64,000 nt of DNA from Ecdyonurus torrentis. Lineage: Eukaryota > Arthropoda > Insecta > Ephemeroptera > Heptageniidae. The notes under the pieces are model-generated. The model searched no databases, was not told where the DNA came from, and worked only from the letters and a program-made list of their open reading frames with translations. The stretch lies in assembly GCA_949318235.1 (NCBI GenBank), contig OX439133.1, positions 10,967,347-11,031,346 on the forward strand, in the 5' to 3' direction. A program made the position numbers and the translations under genes. This document shows positions 40,903 through 52,115 of the stretch, one piece after another (positions within the stretch are counted from its first letter, which is position 1; each line of letters opens with the position of its first letter).

Positions 40903-40917
40903 CTGCTCGTACTCCAT
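40903..40917 (-). CDS. PANK: Candidate PANK start exon
   Basis: On the minus strand 'atggagtacgagcag' is followed by the donor 'gtaacg', encoding Met-Glu-Tyr-Glu-Gln in phase 0. The exon at 38447 begins in phase 0, has a stop codon in frame just before its acceptor, and has no in-frame ATG in its first 24 codons, so it needs a start like this. An in-frame TAA lies upstream of the ATG. Joining gives a total of 1515 nt with the other exons, an exact multiple of three. Alternative: translation starts at an internal Met of the next exon, or from another 5' exon. Confidence 0.55.
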
Positions 40918-42168
40918 TCGTTTTTTAAATGAACTCAAAAGAGCTGATTTATTTTACATTTATAAATTATATAATTGTTATTATATAAGTACGAGATCTT
41001 GAACTTTAAGCTTTTATAAAAATAAAGATAAATTTTAATTGATAAAAAAATTAAAGTAAAAATTTATGTGCATCTTTTTTCAGACTTTTCAACTTTAAGT
41101 ACCCATATCCTTACCTTATATTAATAAGTATGTACTATAAAAGAAAGTGAAATCTAGGCTAAATATATACACAGACAGTTAAAAGAATTTATAATTTCTC
41201 TCTTCAACTCTACATATTAAAAAAATATATATAATTATGAAAATGGTATGCTGTAGAGGGAAAAAAAAAATTAGATAGAAAAATGAAAATATGGACACGC
41301 CCCCTTCCTTCATGTTCAATTTTTCTTTGTTAATTTATATAAAATCCTTGAACTTTTATGTTAATATTTGAACTTTAAAAAAGTTCATTATATATTGTAT
41401 ATTTACCTTACGAAATAATTTAGTTCATAAATTGTCTCCATTTGCAAAAATAGAACAATAAATTAACTAGGTCAAAAAATCTTCACTGCGTATTCAAAAC
41501 ATATGTTTTGGATTGATTCCCATTTTTATCGTACGAAATAAATGATTATTTTAACTAAAATACACTAAAATTTAAAATTAAATAGATGTAATATATATAA
41601 TTAATTCAATATACATTGTTAATAATAAATATTAATTTAAATTATCAGCAAAATTATGATAAATTTGACTTGTAAATGTGAAAATCAGCAAAGTTTAAAG
41701 GCCATTATAATGGCTCTTTGCAGTGGGATTTTTAAAATTAAATATTAACATTTTTGTACTTTTCTTCAATTTAAAATAAACAATAAAATATAGATGAAAG
41801 TATTTAGTAGTTAAATAATCACATATTTGTATTTATAATGTAAAATAAAGCACTTAAAAATATAAAATTTAAAATTATGACGTAGAAAAACTCACTTTTT
41901 GTCTGATTATACACTTTAACTCCAAGATAATGCTCTAAATGGCTCATAAAACAAACGTAGTATAAATTAAACATGCGCAGTACGAAAAATTGATATGATT
42001 TTAATCTACTACGCAGCTACGTCATGGCTATTACTTTTATTAATACTCCTCCCCAAAACAGCTGTTAAAAAATTATCGCGCACATGAAATATTTTAGAAA
42101 ACAAGTAAAAAGTGGTTCATTTTTCTTAATTAATTGATAAATTAAGTATTGATTTGTATTTAAATAAG
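40918..42168. promoter_or_regulatory. Probable shared promoter region between divergent PANK and CHMP7
   Basis: About 1.25 kb separates the candidate PANK start (minus) from the CHMP7 start (plus). The region is AT-rich, largely free of the window's repeat families, and has a slightly more G+C-containing patch at 41965-42080. No TATA box in a convincing place. The promoter role is inferred from head-to-head layout only. Confidence 0.45.
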
Positions 42169-44071
42169 ATGAGTAGTGAAATTAAAAGTGATAATGATAA
42201 AGTTAGCTTAAAATTAGCACCAGATGATATACCAGAAGATTGGTATGATGATCAACGAATGGACTTTTTATATTGTGCATTCAAAAATCGGTCAATAAAT
42301 CCAATAAGTTATGATGCTAAAATTAATTTCTGGAAAAAATATATTATTAAATATTGTGTATATAATAATATTGTATGTTTTGATGAATCAAAAATTAGAA
42401 AAGGATTTGAACGTAATAATAAATTTCCAGCTTGTATCTTGAAAGTTGTTGAGGCTCTTAAAAGGTGAGATTTTTTATTTTATATGTTTACATTTTATGA
42501 TAAGATAATAATAAATAATGTATTTTTCAGTGATGGAAAAGTTGTATTATATAATGATCTACTTAAACATGGATATAAAGGACAATCTTGGGCAGCATGG
42601 ACTACTGAAAATATCGTTGCAAAACCTACTTCGTTTGCTGTTGGAAAACTGTGGTCTGTTCTGGGATACGGAGAAGGAGAAGTGGGGGGACTGACTTCAG
42701 TTGATAAATTTGTATGCATCGAAGCACTTCAGGTTTGTATTTCAACGTTATTTTTAATTTGTAAATTTTTAGCAATAGCTTACCTATCCTATATGATCAA
42801 AACAGTCAGAACTTATACCATTATTAAACATTTATTAAACACCAGAGTGTACCGACACGCCATCTAGTGCGATGGCTTGCAAAGAACATTTTAACATATC
42901 AGGTCTTCCGGATAGAAATGTCATATTATTAGAGTTTTTTTGTGATACGAGCTTGAGTCTTACCTGTTCTTTTCATAGATCTCATAGTCGCATAGCAAAA
43001 AAAAACTCTAATGTGACATCTCTATTCGGAAGAACTGATATACAATTTGAAAACCTAAATTACCAGACATTCAACATATCGATCTTATTGCGATAAAAAG
43101 GCCTGAACGAGATAGGCCTTTTGCTTCCACGGACAAAAAACGAGATAGGCCTTTTTTTCGCAACAAGATCGATATGTGGTATTATATGTATAAATAAAGA
43201 ATATATCGGAAAATTCTAGAAATTTTACTGGCACCTGTAATTAAGTTTTCATATTACCAACATCTTTTTGTTAGGGGTCATTATTGCTCCTTTTTATGGA
43301 AATTTTAGCTCTTATTTCTTAGTTGCACACTAATACGCAAGAGAATACTGTAGTACATATTTTAGATATAGATATTGTTTACATTATAGATCACAAACCA
43401 TGTTTCTGCAAAAGCAACATAGTTTAAAACAACTTACGTGCTGTTTATGCTGTAATGTGATAATACACATGCCTCATTTCTTTTATGCAAAGATAAGAAT
43501 AACTCCAGCTTGCGCCAAGCTAGCGTAAGAGCAAGTTGTAGCTGTGACATAGGTTTGGGGCTGCTAGATGACAGTTGCTCTAAGCACGTTTATAATTGAA
43601 ATTTTGAGATCGCATTTTTGGGAGGTTTAATAACACAATAATCACTTAAAAAAAACATTGTTGACTACCCCTTTTAATCTTTACTAGGACCTAATTATCA
43701 TATTTCATTATATTTTACAGAACGATGCTGAGAAACTGCTACTTAAATATGTAAGTGACCCCGACTGTGTCCACTCCACCTCCGAGACATTAGAATTGAA
43801 CACAGTATTCAAACAAGAAGGCAATAAAGAACTGACAGAACTGTGTATTATCTGGTTATGTAAACATGGCAAAGCTGTGGTAGATGATACAGTTAGTCCT
43901 CCCTTGATCAAGTTTGGACACAAAGCTAATATCACTGACATTGATAAACATACCATACAGTTGAAGAAACAAGAAGCATTGTTGAATCGCAAACTACATG
44001 AACTAGAAGTGGAGAAGAGGAAGTATATGGATGAAGCTAAGGAGTATTTGAAGAAAGATATGAGGCCTGCG
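42169..44071 (+). CDS. CHMP7: Charged multivesicular body protein 7, first three exons
   Basis: Exons 42169-42464, 42531-42732 and 43721-44071 join in frame to 283 codons with canonical splice sites. Intron 1 is only 66 bp. The start is the first ATG ('MSSEIKSDNDK'). Residues 15-200 fit the CHMP7 N-terminal tandem winged-helix region: 'IPEDWYDDQRMDFLYCAFKN', 'INFWKKYI', 'SWAAWTTENIVAKPTSFAVG', 'LTSVDKFVCIEALQ' and 'LTELCIIWLCKHGKAV'. Residues 240-283 ('QLKKQEALLNRKLHELEVEK') are the start of the ESCRT-III core helix. In animals CHMP7 binds membrane and LEM2 and recruits ESCRT-III to reseal the nuclear envelope. The rest of the core and the C-terminal MIM region are not found downstream. The sequence is diverged from vertebrate CHMP7 but the order of motifs matches. 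Divergent neighbour: PANK. Confidence 0.85.
42896..43041. repeat. Palindromic repeat in CHMP7 intron 2
   Basis: 'atatcaggtcttccggatag' pairs with 'ctattcggaagaactgatat', and 'atgtcatattattagag' pairs with 'ctctaatgtgacat'. Loop about 65 bp. Confidence 0.8.
43071..43176. repeat. Second palindromic repeat in CHMP7 intron 2
   Basis: 'acatatcgatcttattgcga' pairs with 'cgcaacaagatcgatatgt', and the inner arms are 'aaaaggcct' and 'aggcctttt'. It also repeats 'gagataggccttttt' in direct orientation. Confidence 0.82.
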
Positions 44072-44171
44072 GTGAGTAAACTGATCTTTTTCTTTCTAAT
44101 TTTAGTTATATTTGTTACTAGCTTACTCTAGAATAGTTGGTCTCTAGTCACAATTTATTATATAGGTTGAG

Positions 44172-44410
44172 ATAGGGGCGTATTCAGGGGGTGTTTTTAG
44201 TGTTTTTGGGGTCCGGAGACCCCCCGTCAGGTCTGAAAAAGCATGGGAAAAGGGGGCGGGGGCGGTTGCCCCCCTTTGCCTATGCTCACTATAGGCTGGA
44301 CCCCTCCCATTGCAAAATCCTGGGGGCTGATTCTGTAACTCATAACGAACGAAATTATTCAATATCTAATGCAAATTTGTTTGTTGCAACAAAACGAAAA
44401 AGTTACAGAA
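44172..44410. repeat. Family H MITE followed by a small inverted repeat
   Basis: 44172-44327 is the inverted relative of 34498-34652 ('aggggcgtattcagg', 'ggggtccgga', 'gtcaggtctgaaaaagc', 'gcaaaatcctggg') but lacks the 'gaatatgcccct' end. It runs straight into 44327-44410 ('gctgattctgtaac' with 'gttacagaatc'), which resembles 55356-55440. Confidence 0.75.
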
Positions 44411-44923
44411 TCTAAATACACTCTTGGGTAGAGAATATTTGAGTTTTATTAATTGTCAATTCCATGTGCTCAAATTATGTTCTGAACATTTTTTAAACTT
44501 ATTAATACCAACCGCGAGGATTTTTTTTTCGTTTTACGTGTATGAGAAAGAGGACAAATAAATATATATTATTAGTTTAGTGTGCTATCCAATCGGAAGT
44601 GATGTAGAAAAAATCACTAATTTTCTATTCTGTAGCACACCATGTGCAGTTTTTTTTTATGCCTGTCAATGAATATTGATGGAAACTGATGGTTACACAA
44701 ATTTTTACCTATCACACGGGACTTTGGCTGCGTCCCAGATTCACCCTTGGTCCTACACCCTAACCTAATGAGAAGCCCAAGAGGGGAAATCAAGATGGCT
44801 ATGCTTTGTAGGGCCATAGCAAAAACCTTAGTGAGCTTCGGATAAGTAATACTTGGCCGTACATGCGAGTGCTCTGGGGGCAGTAAGAGTTTAGGGCATA
44901 TTTATGCCCTATTCTAGAGAAAA

Positions 44924-45014
44924 TGAAAAGGATAGAAAAAAAGGCCCTTGCTGGTTATTCTATCCTTTTCTTTAATATTGATCCTAACCGCTATGTTTTT
45001 TTTCCTTAAATTGA
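44924..45014. mobile_element. 91-bp family L fragment with 14-bp target duplication
   Basis: The insert runs from 'tgaaaaggatag' to 'ttccttaaattga' and contains 'cccttgctggttattctatc'. Both sides carry the exact 14-mer 'tattctagagaaaa' (44910-44923 and 45015-45028). Confidence 0.8.
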
Positions 45015-45099
45015 TATTCTAGAGAAAAGGGTATATTTGGGACACACACTTTCAAGCCCTTGTCAACATAATTGTTTTATCATTTAGAATACTATACTG

Positions 45100-45395
45100 A
45101 TACTTACCTTACCTTATTATCCATGAATACATGTTGATTTTGAATTTATTTTCATTTATTTTCTTTTTGACAGTTATTTCACGTATCTGACGTCACAATG
45201 TACCGTCACCAATCACTCACCGCTTTGGTCACTTGATAAATTTAAGCCCCTCCCTCAAGTTCTTTACCCCTATCACAACCCCATCAGTACATTGTGACGT
45301 CAGATGCGTGAAATAACCTTCAAAATAAAAAATAAATACAAAATCAACGTGATGGTGTCTAATTCATGGATCATAAGGTATGGTAAATATCAATC
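45100..45395. repeat. Palindromic repeat
   Basis: 'taccttattatccatgaata' pairs with 'aattcatggatcataaggta', and 'gttatttcacgtatctgacgtcac' region pairs with 'gtgacgtcagatgcgtgaaa'. Arms of about 110 bp. Non-coding. Confidence 0.85.
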
Positions 45396-45570
45396 TAGTA
45401 TTCTAAATTATAAAAAAGTAAGTTGACAAGGTATTAAATTAATGTACTATTCCATAGAAGCACATCATGCTTTTTTTTATGGTGTTGTTTGTACCTTATC
45501 GAGTAGTTTCTATGCAAACACAAATTATTTTGATAAAAGTAAATAGTGCCAAGTTAACCTGTAAGTTTAA

Positions 45571-45891
45571 TACATACATACATACATATCATGACGCTAT
45601 AAATCCCTTTCGGGGTAAGCCAACAACACAGATGTTTTATCCTGACCCAGTGATAGACCTTCACAACTTCCTATCCTGACATACTTCACTTGCTTCCGCC
45701 AGTCTCATACCTTGTTTCATACATTTCCTTTTGCATTTCATACTGCGTACATTCTTATTTTTCAAACATCTTCCAACCACCTCAGACCATGATGTTTTAG
45801 GCCTGCCTCTATCTCTCCTTCCATCCACTCTACTATGAAATACCTGCTTTGCTATTCTTTTAAGTGCATGTATAACAAAATTAAAGCCCAT
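45571..45891 (-). pseudogene. Non-LTR retrotransposon 3' end fragment
   Basis: On the minus strand a 76-codon open frame reads 'MGFNFVIHALKRIAKQVFHS' then 'GRRDRGRPKTSWSEVV' and 'MRLAEASEVCQDRKL'. The 'GRR.RGRPK..W' block and terminal 'A..RKL' are typical of the C-terminal end of LINE (non-LTR) reverse-transcriptase polyproteins. It is followed by 'ccccgaaagggatttatagc' and a short 'atgt' tandem tail at 45571-45590, a common LINE 3' end. The reverse transcriptase itself is absent, so this is a dead, 5'-truncated copy. Confidence 0.72.
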
Positions 45892-46082
45892 TACAATACA
45901 TACAATATTTACTTAACAAGTTTTGTGTAACTTTATATAATATTGTAAACTTACAAATTTTAAAGTAAACAATAATTATAGTTTCAAGGAAAGTAATTAT
46001 TGAAGAAGAACGTACAATGTATTTGTCTTTTGTTGCTTAATATCTGGTAAATATTGCTTGATACAATATTGATACTCAAATA

Positions 46083-46550
46083 TTGACTCACTCATTGAGG
46101 AAGGTGATTTTTTTTTTAACTCCCACTTTTTATGACATTTTTGAAAAGAGAGTTAAAAAAGTTGATTTTTTTCTTAGAACGATTGAAGCATGGGAAGTAT
46201 TTTTAATTAATTTTTGAAAATTGACCTAAAAAGCCTGTGATGTCATCAATCGGGCATTTATTTCCAAAAGTATTGATCGTAGAAGGTTCAGTAGCCAGTT
46301 TTTTGAAATCCTGAGGACGAGCTGATTTCATTAAACTGGTTACTGAACCTCGAAAGATTAGTATTTGCGGAGAAAAAAGTGGACTGATGACGTCACAGGC
46401 TTTCTAGGCCGATTTTCAAAAACTAATTAAAAATACTTCGCATGCTCCAATCGTCCTAAGACAAAATAGCGCCTCAAAATTTTTTTAAAGCTCTTTTCAA
46501 AAATATCATAATCTCAACAAAAATAGTTCAATTCACCTTCCTCATTGATT
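46083..46550. repeat. Palindromic element with a family F unit in its centre
   Basis: Outer arms 'ctcattgaggaaggtgattt' and 'aattcaccttcctcattgat'. Inner arms 'gaacgattgaagcatgggaa' and 'cgcatgctccaatcgtccta', 'aagcctgtgatgtcatca' and 'tgatgacgtcacaggctt'. A family F palindrome occupies 46285-46352. Confidence 0.85.
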
Positions 46551-46705
46551 GTTCTTCTTAATTATTCAAAGTTACTTACAATGCAGTATTTTAATTGAGA
46601 TCTCACTTCTAGTGCAGTAACTGTTTCACAACATGAATTGGAAATAAATTTTAACACTATTATCACGCGCCACTCACTCACCAGTTATATTACTGATAAG
46701 AAAGG

Positions 46706-46737
<32 letters not shown>
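46706..46737. repeat. Poly(A) run
   Basis: About 31 A. A second A run lies at 46855-46879. Confidence 0.9.
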
Positions 46738-46739
<2 letters not shown>

Positions 46740-47016
46740 AGTGCCATGCGCAAAGCATGCACATCATTTAGTCACGTGATAAAAGTTACTAGTTTGATCA
46801 TGACCTTACTTGTTTTAACTGATTTTCATTAATAAAATTTTAGTTTTTACAAAGGAAAAAAAAAAAAAAAAAAAAAAAAGCACAAATGTTTACCTTGTGA
46901 TAAAGAATAAATATGTAAAATGCTATGCGTTCATTTTCTCATAAACTATAGCTTATATGAGCTGTACACTTATACAACAATGTTTACTCTCGTCGTACAA
47001 ATGTTTAGAGAGCACC

Positions 47017-47460
47017 TATAGTGTGTTTGCATTCATATAAAAATCAACGCCATATGTGAGCACTAAATAACATGGGCTGGTATAGAAATGACATATTTTT
47101 CCAGTTAAAAAATACTTTTCAATATTTTTGATAGTATTTAAATTAAGTTTTCAAGTATGCGAGAAAAAAATTTTTAATTTCCCGAGGAAAATAGCTAAAA
47201 CAACTTTTGCCCAATTGAATAATAAAAGAACAACTGTTTTGTTGAGGCCGACTAAGTAATTTCGGTTACATCCGCTTCCGTTTCGATGAACCGCGCATGT
47301 GTAGCAAGCAGAAACGGATGCGGATGTAAACGAGATCACTTATAGTCGGCCTAAAAACAGTTGTTCCTTTATTAGCCAATATACTGTGATCAATGCTATT
47401 CATTGCTCCAGTATGGCGTCGAAGCGCATTCCATATGACGTCATACGCATACACCCTATA
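47017..47460 (+). repeat. Family A MITE split by a family D MITE
   Basis: The left half ('cctatagtgtgtttgcattc', 'actaaataacatgggctggt') and right half ('tattcattgctccagtatgg', 'gcatacaccctata') of family A flank a family D hairpin at 47218-47383 ('aaagaacaactgttttgttg' with 'aaacagttgttcctttatt'). Confidence 0.85.
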
Positions 47461-47959
47461 CGCAGCTATTTAATTATTATTTATTAATGAATATTTATAA
47501 TACAATATACCTGCGCGATTCCTATAGGTAAATAATCCTTAATTGATCATCCAAGCTTGATTTCAATTTGTATTACACAACTAATTTTTGTCCACCAAAT
47601 GACCCACAAAATTTCACAAATAGAAAATATGATATTATTATACAAATTTCAATATAGTACCACTATACAACACAGTAGCAAATGCAGTTACGCCTTCAAA
47701 GTCTTCAACTTTGTGACTGCTTGACCTTACCTCGCAGCCCTAGTATTTATACCAGAGGAGAGCGTCATGACGCTAACTTTTTGTTTTTATGAATGTATTT
47801 TTGTTTATAAATTCTTTTTGTGTGATATGTTTCAAATCTACGCGTAACATTAGATGATGATTATGTCATGATCATTTTGACATTTTATATTCATAAATCT
47901 CAAGATATGCGTAGAAGAAACATTATACTGAATTTTAGTATAACATAAATATAAAATAA
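47461..47959. other. AT-rich spacer, no gene seen
   Basis: Contains 'tataaata' near 47740 on the minus strand in a locally more G+C-containing patch, but no linked exon that I can support. Confidence 0.45.
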
Positions 47960-48237
47960 TTAAAGACATAAACCACATGAAACAAAATGTGCTTTTTTAA
48001 CGATTGAACACAAAATGGGATCTTCAACACTGATGACAATTTTTACCAGAATGTAAATGTGGCCTCACAAGAAAGCGTGAAAAAACTGTAAAATATGCTA
48101 TTTGCGATGACAATTTCTGTTTCTGTCGTCAGAAACAGGCAAAAATTAGTATTTGCATGTAAGTCGAAAATTTCTGATCATTATTACGGCGCTACAGTGG
48201 GATATAAGTTATAAGACAAACTTTGTAATTTATGTAA
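47960..48237. repeat. Family O dispersed repeat, left part of a split copy
   Basis: Matches 4887-5190. The remaining few tens of bases ('catcaagtgttttgagatgt') resume at 50373 after the foldback element. Confidence 0.78.
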
Positions 48238-50372
48238 CCCGAGTAGAACGCTAAGTATGACAATTCTATGATTTTTCAATGAAATTTCAATGAAATGTCC
48301 CATAACGATGACACAACTGCGATTTAATGAAGACAAAGTATGACAAAGTCACAAAAATAATTTTTTAAAAATTTCTAACAATGAAATTTCGATGACAAAA
48401 AGACGACATAACGACGACATGAAATTTTTTGTTTTTACAAAAATGAAATAAGTATGACAGCAAAAAATTATTGATGAAATAACGATGACAATTTTTATTT
48501 TTCAAAAACCTAAAGCCGACACAACAACGACATGAAATTTTTTGTTTTTACAAAAATGAAATAAGTATGACAGCAAAAAATTATTGATGAAATAACGATG
48601 GCAGTTTTATTTTTCAAAAACCTAAATCCGACACAACGACGACAACGATTAAAATTCAATATGTATGAAATAACGATGACACGAAGAAATAATAATTTAT
48701 TGGCTTTTTACATGAATATTGAATTTTTAATCATGTCATCGTTGTGTCGCATTTAGATTTTTTGAAAATTAAAGCTGCCATCGTTATTTCATCAATAAGT
48801 TTTTATTGTCATACTTATTTCATATTTACAAAAATAAAAATGTTCATGTCGCCGTTGTGTCATCTTTAAGTCATCGAATTTTCTATTTTAGCTGGTAGAT
48901 TGATAGAAAAATATCATTATACATAATTAAATAATTATTTTATATAAATATGTGTTTGATTAAAATTACTACTCACATAATTAGATTTTTTCCCTATGTG
49001 CAAAAATGCATGCTAAACGGTTTCGGAGTGTGTATTTTTCAATATTGTAAAAATATAAAATAATTATTTTATATTATATTAGTTATTAGTGTAACGAAAT
49101 TTATTATTTTGCTAAAAATTATGCTTATTATTTAAATCAGCTTTAAATATAGTCAATGTGCTTATTAACTCTAGAAAAGCGTAACAAAAATTGTTAAATT
49201 GATTGTATTTTTATTGTTATATATTTCTTAACACGCGTACGATAAGGCAAATTAATTGCAAGCATTAAAAGAAAATTTAAAAAAATATACTATAAATATG
49301 CTTCAAACAATTCAAAATTTAGTATTGCATAAATATATGGAAAAGTAATTTTTAGTGACAAAACTGACAATCACTTAGCTTTTATTTAATGCATCAAATA
49401 ATGCATAAAAAAATATAAAAAATATTGCAAATACATTGTTGCGTTTAATTAATATTCAATACAAGCAATATATTTGATAAATATATATTATGATTAGAAT
49501 CCTGTACAAAATCTTTGTGGTAGTGCAATGTAATATAGTAGCTTTTCCCGGTGACTCTCAGACTAAAAATTCAAAGTCAAGAATTAATACCTATTTTTTC
49601 GTTTGTTTCGGAGGTTTTAATACTTTTTAGGGCAGGTAATAAAAGTTTTAATTATTTAGAAAATATTTAATTTACTACAAAAATGACGATTTATTGTGTT
49701 TTCTGACTTAGATTTGTATAAAAGTATTCACTTGATTACAAATTAATTAAGAAATCTGCAAAACAAGTTTCAAGTGAGACTTAAAAATTGCTGGGTTACA
49801 GAGTTTGGAAAGCTTTTTTATATAATATAATGCGAGCGACTCTACACTAAAGAAGAAAACTCCAACCCCATATATAAAATTTCATGTTAGACAGGTAGCA
49901 TTTGGTATATAGGCAGGCACTAGATTTTATTAACAGGCAGGTCTCCGCGGTGGTCGCGCGGTGTACTTTGAAAGTGTGTCGTCGATATTTCATATTTTTA
50001 CATTATTAAAATTATCCTGAAAATTTGTGTCATCTTTATTTCATACATATGTCATTGAAATGTCATCGATAAATTCTAGTAGTATAATTTTGTCGTCATT
50101 ATTTCTCATTTATGTCATCGTTGTGTCATACTTATGTCATCGTTGTTTCATACTTATGTCATCGTTGTTTCATACTTATGTCATTGAAATTTCGTCGAAA
50201 ATATTTTGCTCATTTTGCTAATATTTCTATTTTTTAACTCCATATAAATAACATGGGGCTAACGATGAAATAACGATGAAATGGGACACGTTTCATCGTT
50301 ATTTCATCTTTGTGTCGCATTTATTTGTCATTCTTATTTCATCGTTGTGTCATCGTTAAAATTTTACTCGGG
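48238..50372. mobile_element. 2.1-kb foldback element built of degenerate ATGA/TCAT repeats
   Basis: Ends 'cccgagtagaacg' and 'ttaaaattttactcggg' are inverted. The left arm (48250-48690) is made of short plus-strand words such as 'aacgatgacaca', 'atgaaataacgatgac' and 'aagtatgaca'. Inverted forms ('tcatcgttgtgtcgc', 'atcgttatttcatc') fill 48715-48890 and 50027-50358. A 113-bp unit starting 'gacatgaaattttttgtttt' is tandemly duplicated at 48416 and 48529. The centre (48901-50020) is AT-rich, unique in the window and without a transposase. The element splits family O, so it is a real insertion. No superfamily is recognised. A 64-codon frame at 50027 ('HTYVIEMSS' repeats) is the tcat repeat translated. 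Confidence 0.82.
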
Positions 50373-50694
50373 AAGTCCCATCAAGTGTTTTGAGATGTAA
50401 TAATAATAATTAACTGCTTTTTATTGGGCGAAATCAATCTTACAACCTCTCAATTTAACCCAACCCAAAAATTTGATACTGTACCATGATTTTTTTTTAT
50501 TATTATAATATAAATCTCTCAAAATTTAGTTGAATATGGTATTATAAAAATTTTATCATCACTAAATCTCTGTGGATAAATATAACATTGAAATCAGTGC
50601 AGTTTAAACAAACAAAACCCATAAAATCGATAAAAGGTTTGAAAAGCTTATTAGATTGAATTGTTATCAAGTATTTAACCTTCAGTTTGATAAC

Positions 50695-50730
<36 letters not shown>

Positions 50731-50905
50731 GACCAAAATACAATACTAAATTATTATTTAATCCTAAAAAAAAGATAATAAAAGTTGGTGCGATAACCCT
50801 GGGTATTTTTTTGTATACGAGTATATCAAGGATTGCATATACCTTTGTATAAATGAAAGGTAAAAAAAAAAAAAAAAAAAAAAAAGAATTTAAATTGACA
50901 CTTAC

Positions 50906-50947
50906 TGTATGGATTGACGCTCCATCCTGGACTTTTTCCATATTCTC
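50906..50947 (-). CDS. Candidate 42-nt microexon, unknown gene
   Basis: Minus strand: acceptor 'ttacag', exon encoding '(G)EYGKSPGWSVNPY', donor 'gtaagtg'. In this frame it needs one base from the previous exon and leaves one. The candidate start exon 53677-53743 supplies exactly that phase. I do not recognise the protein. Isolated short exons in AT-rich DNA can arise by chance, so this is tentative. Confidence 0.4.
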
Positions 50948-51136
50948 CTGTAAATTTAAGTAATTTAAATATGATAATTAAAAATCAGGAGAGTGAAAAA
51001 TAATCCAGAATGGATCGTCGATACATAGAGATAATTGTAAACCTTCTCTTAAAAGTAAATTCATTACACTTTTAAAATTTAAATGTTACTTAAAATCAAG
51101 TTTGTATATCTTCATCTTATGAATTTATTATATTAT

Positions 51137-51484
51137 TTTAAAGAGGAAGTTCAGGGGTTACAACATGGCTTCTTCAATGTTAGATAATGAGAAGAACTGT
51201 TCATAAACTCACATATGATGACCCAAAGCCCTTTCGTAGAACCCCAAATTCTCATGATCATCCTGCGAGATATGCAACTTTTCCAGTATCTTTTACGTCA
51301 TAGTTACGGCTTTACTATAGAAAATGTTGTAGTGGGTTGCATATCTCGAAGGATGAGCGCAAGTTTAAGGGGCTACCATGGGGCTAAGGATAGGCTTTGG
51401 GTCATCATATTTGAGTTTATAAATAGTTCTTCTCATTATCTAACATTGAAGAAACCATGTTGTAACCCCTGAACTTTCTCTTTA
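51137..51484. repeat. Family K palindromic MITE
   Basis: 'ttaaagaggaagttcagggg' to 'cccctgaactttctctttaa'. Second copy of 25049-25394. Confidence 0.9.
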
Positions 51485-52076
51485 ATTTTCCGTTTTTATC
51501 GGTTCTTATCCTTTTCTCTCTCTCTTTTCTGTTGCTGTTTTTTTTATGTTTACAGGATTGTGATATGCAAAATAGCTAATTCCCAAATAACCTAAAAACT
51601 ATAGTCTTCTTAGTGTAAAAAAAAAAAAAAAAAATAAAAATAAAAATAATATGCAATTTTCTTATTAAAGATATTAAAGAACGATATATTAAAAAAATTG
51701 CATTGTTGCAAACTTTATGATATTTATTTACCTAGATAGTGAAAACAAGTCTTATTTTATAATATATTGTGTAATAATAACAAAAATTTTATAGCAAATC
51801 GTCCATGTGTAATATTTTAACATAAATGTTTATTGTTAATGATGTTATTTAATTAAAAAATATAAATATATAATAACAAGTATAACTTCATAAAATAAAA
51901 AATGGTTGTGACGGCTTGACAGCTCTATTTAAAAAAAAAAAAAAAAATCTTTATGTTATTGTTATCATTTGTTTTGTTTGAGCGCAACCCCTCTTATATA
52001 ATTATATACGTAAACCTTTTTTTTTTTTTTTTTTTTTTTTGCTCCAAACCACGAAAAAAATGACGATCAACGTACG

Positions 52077-52115
<39 letters not shown>

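Noticed and set aside
42872..43096. 74-residue frame in CHMP7 intron 2
   Set aside because: Lies across the two palindromic repeats and interrupts the CHMP7 frame.
47735..47765. TATA box on the minus strand ('tataaata')
   Set aside because: No linked transcript or first exon can be supported, and such words are expected by chance in AT-rich DNA.
50027..50221. 64-residue frame with repeated 'HTYVIEMSS'-like words
   Set aside because: Translation of the tcat-type repeats of the foldback element.
48250..50358. CRISPR-like array
   Set aside because: Repeat words are short, degenerate, variably spaced and inverted between arms. The DNA is animal.
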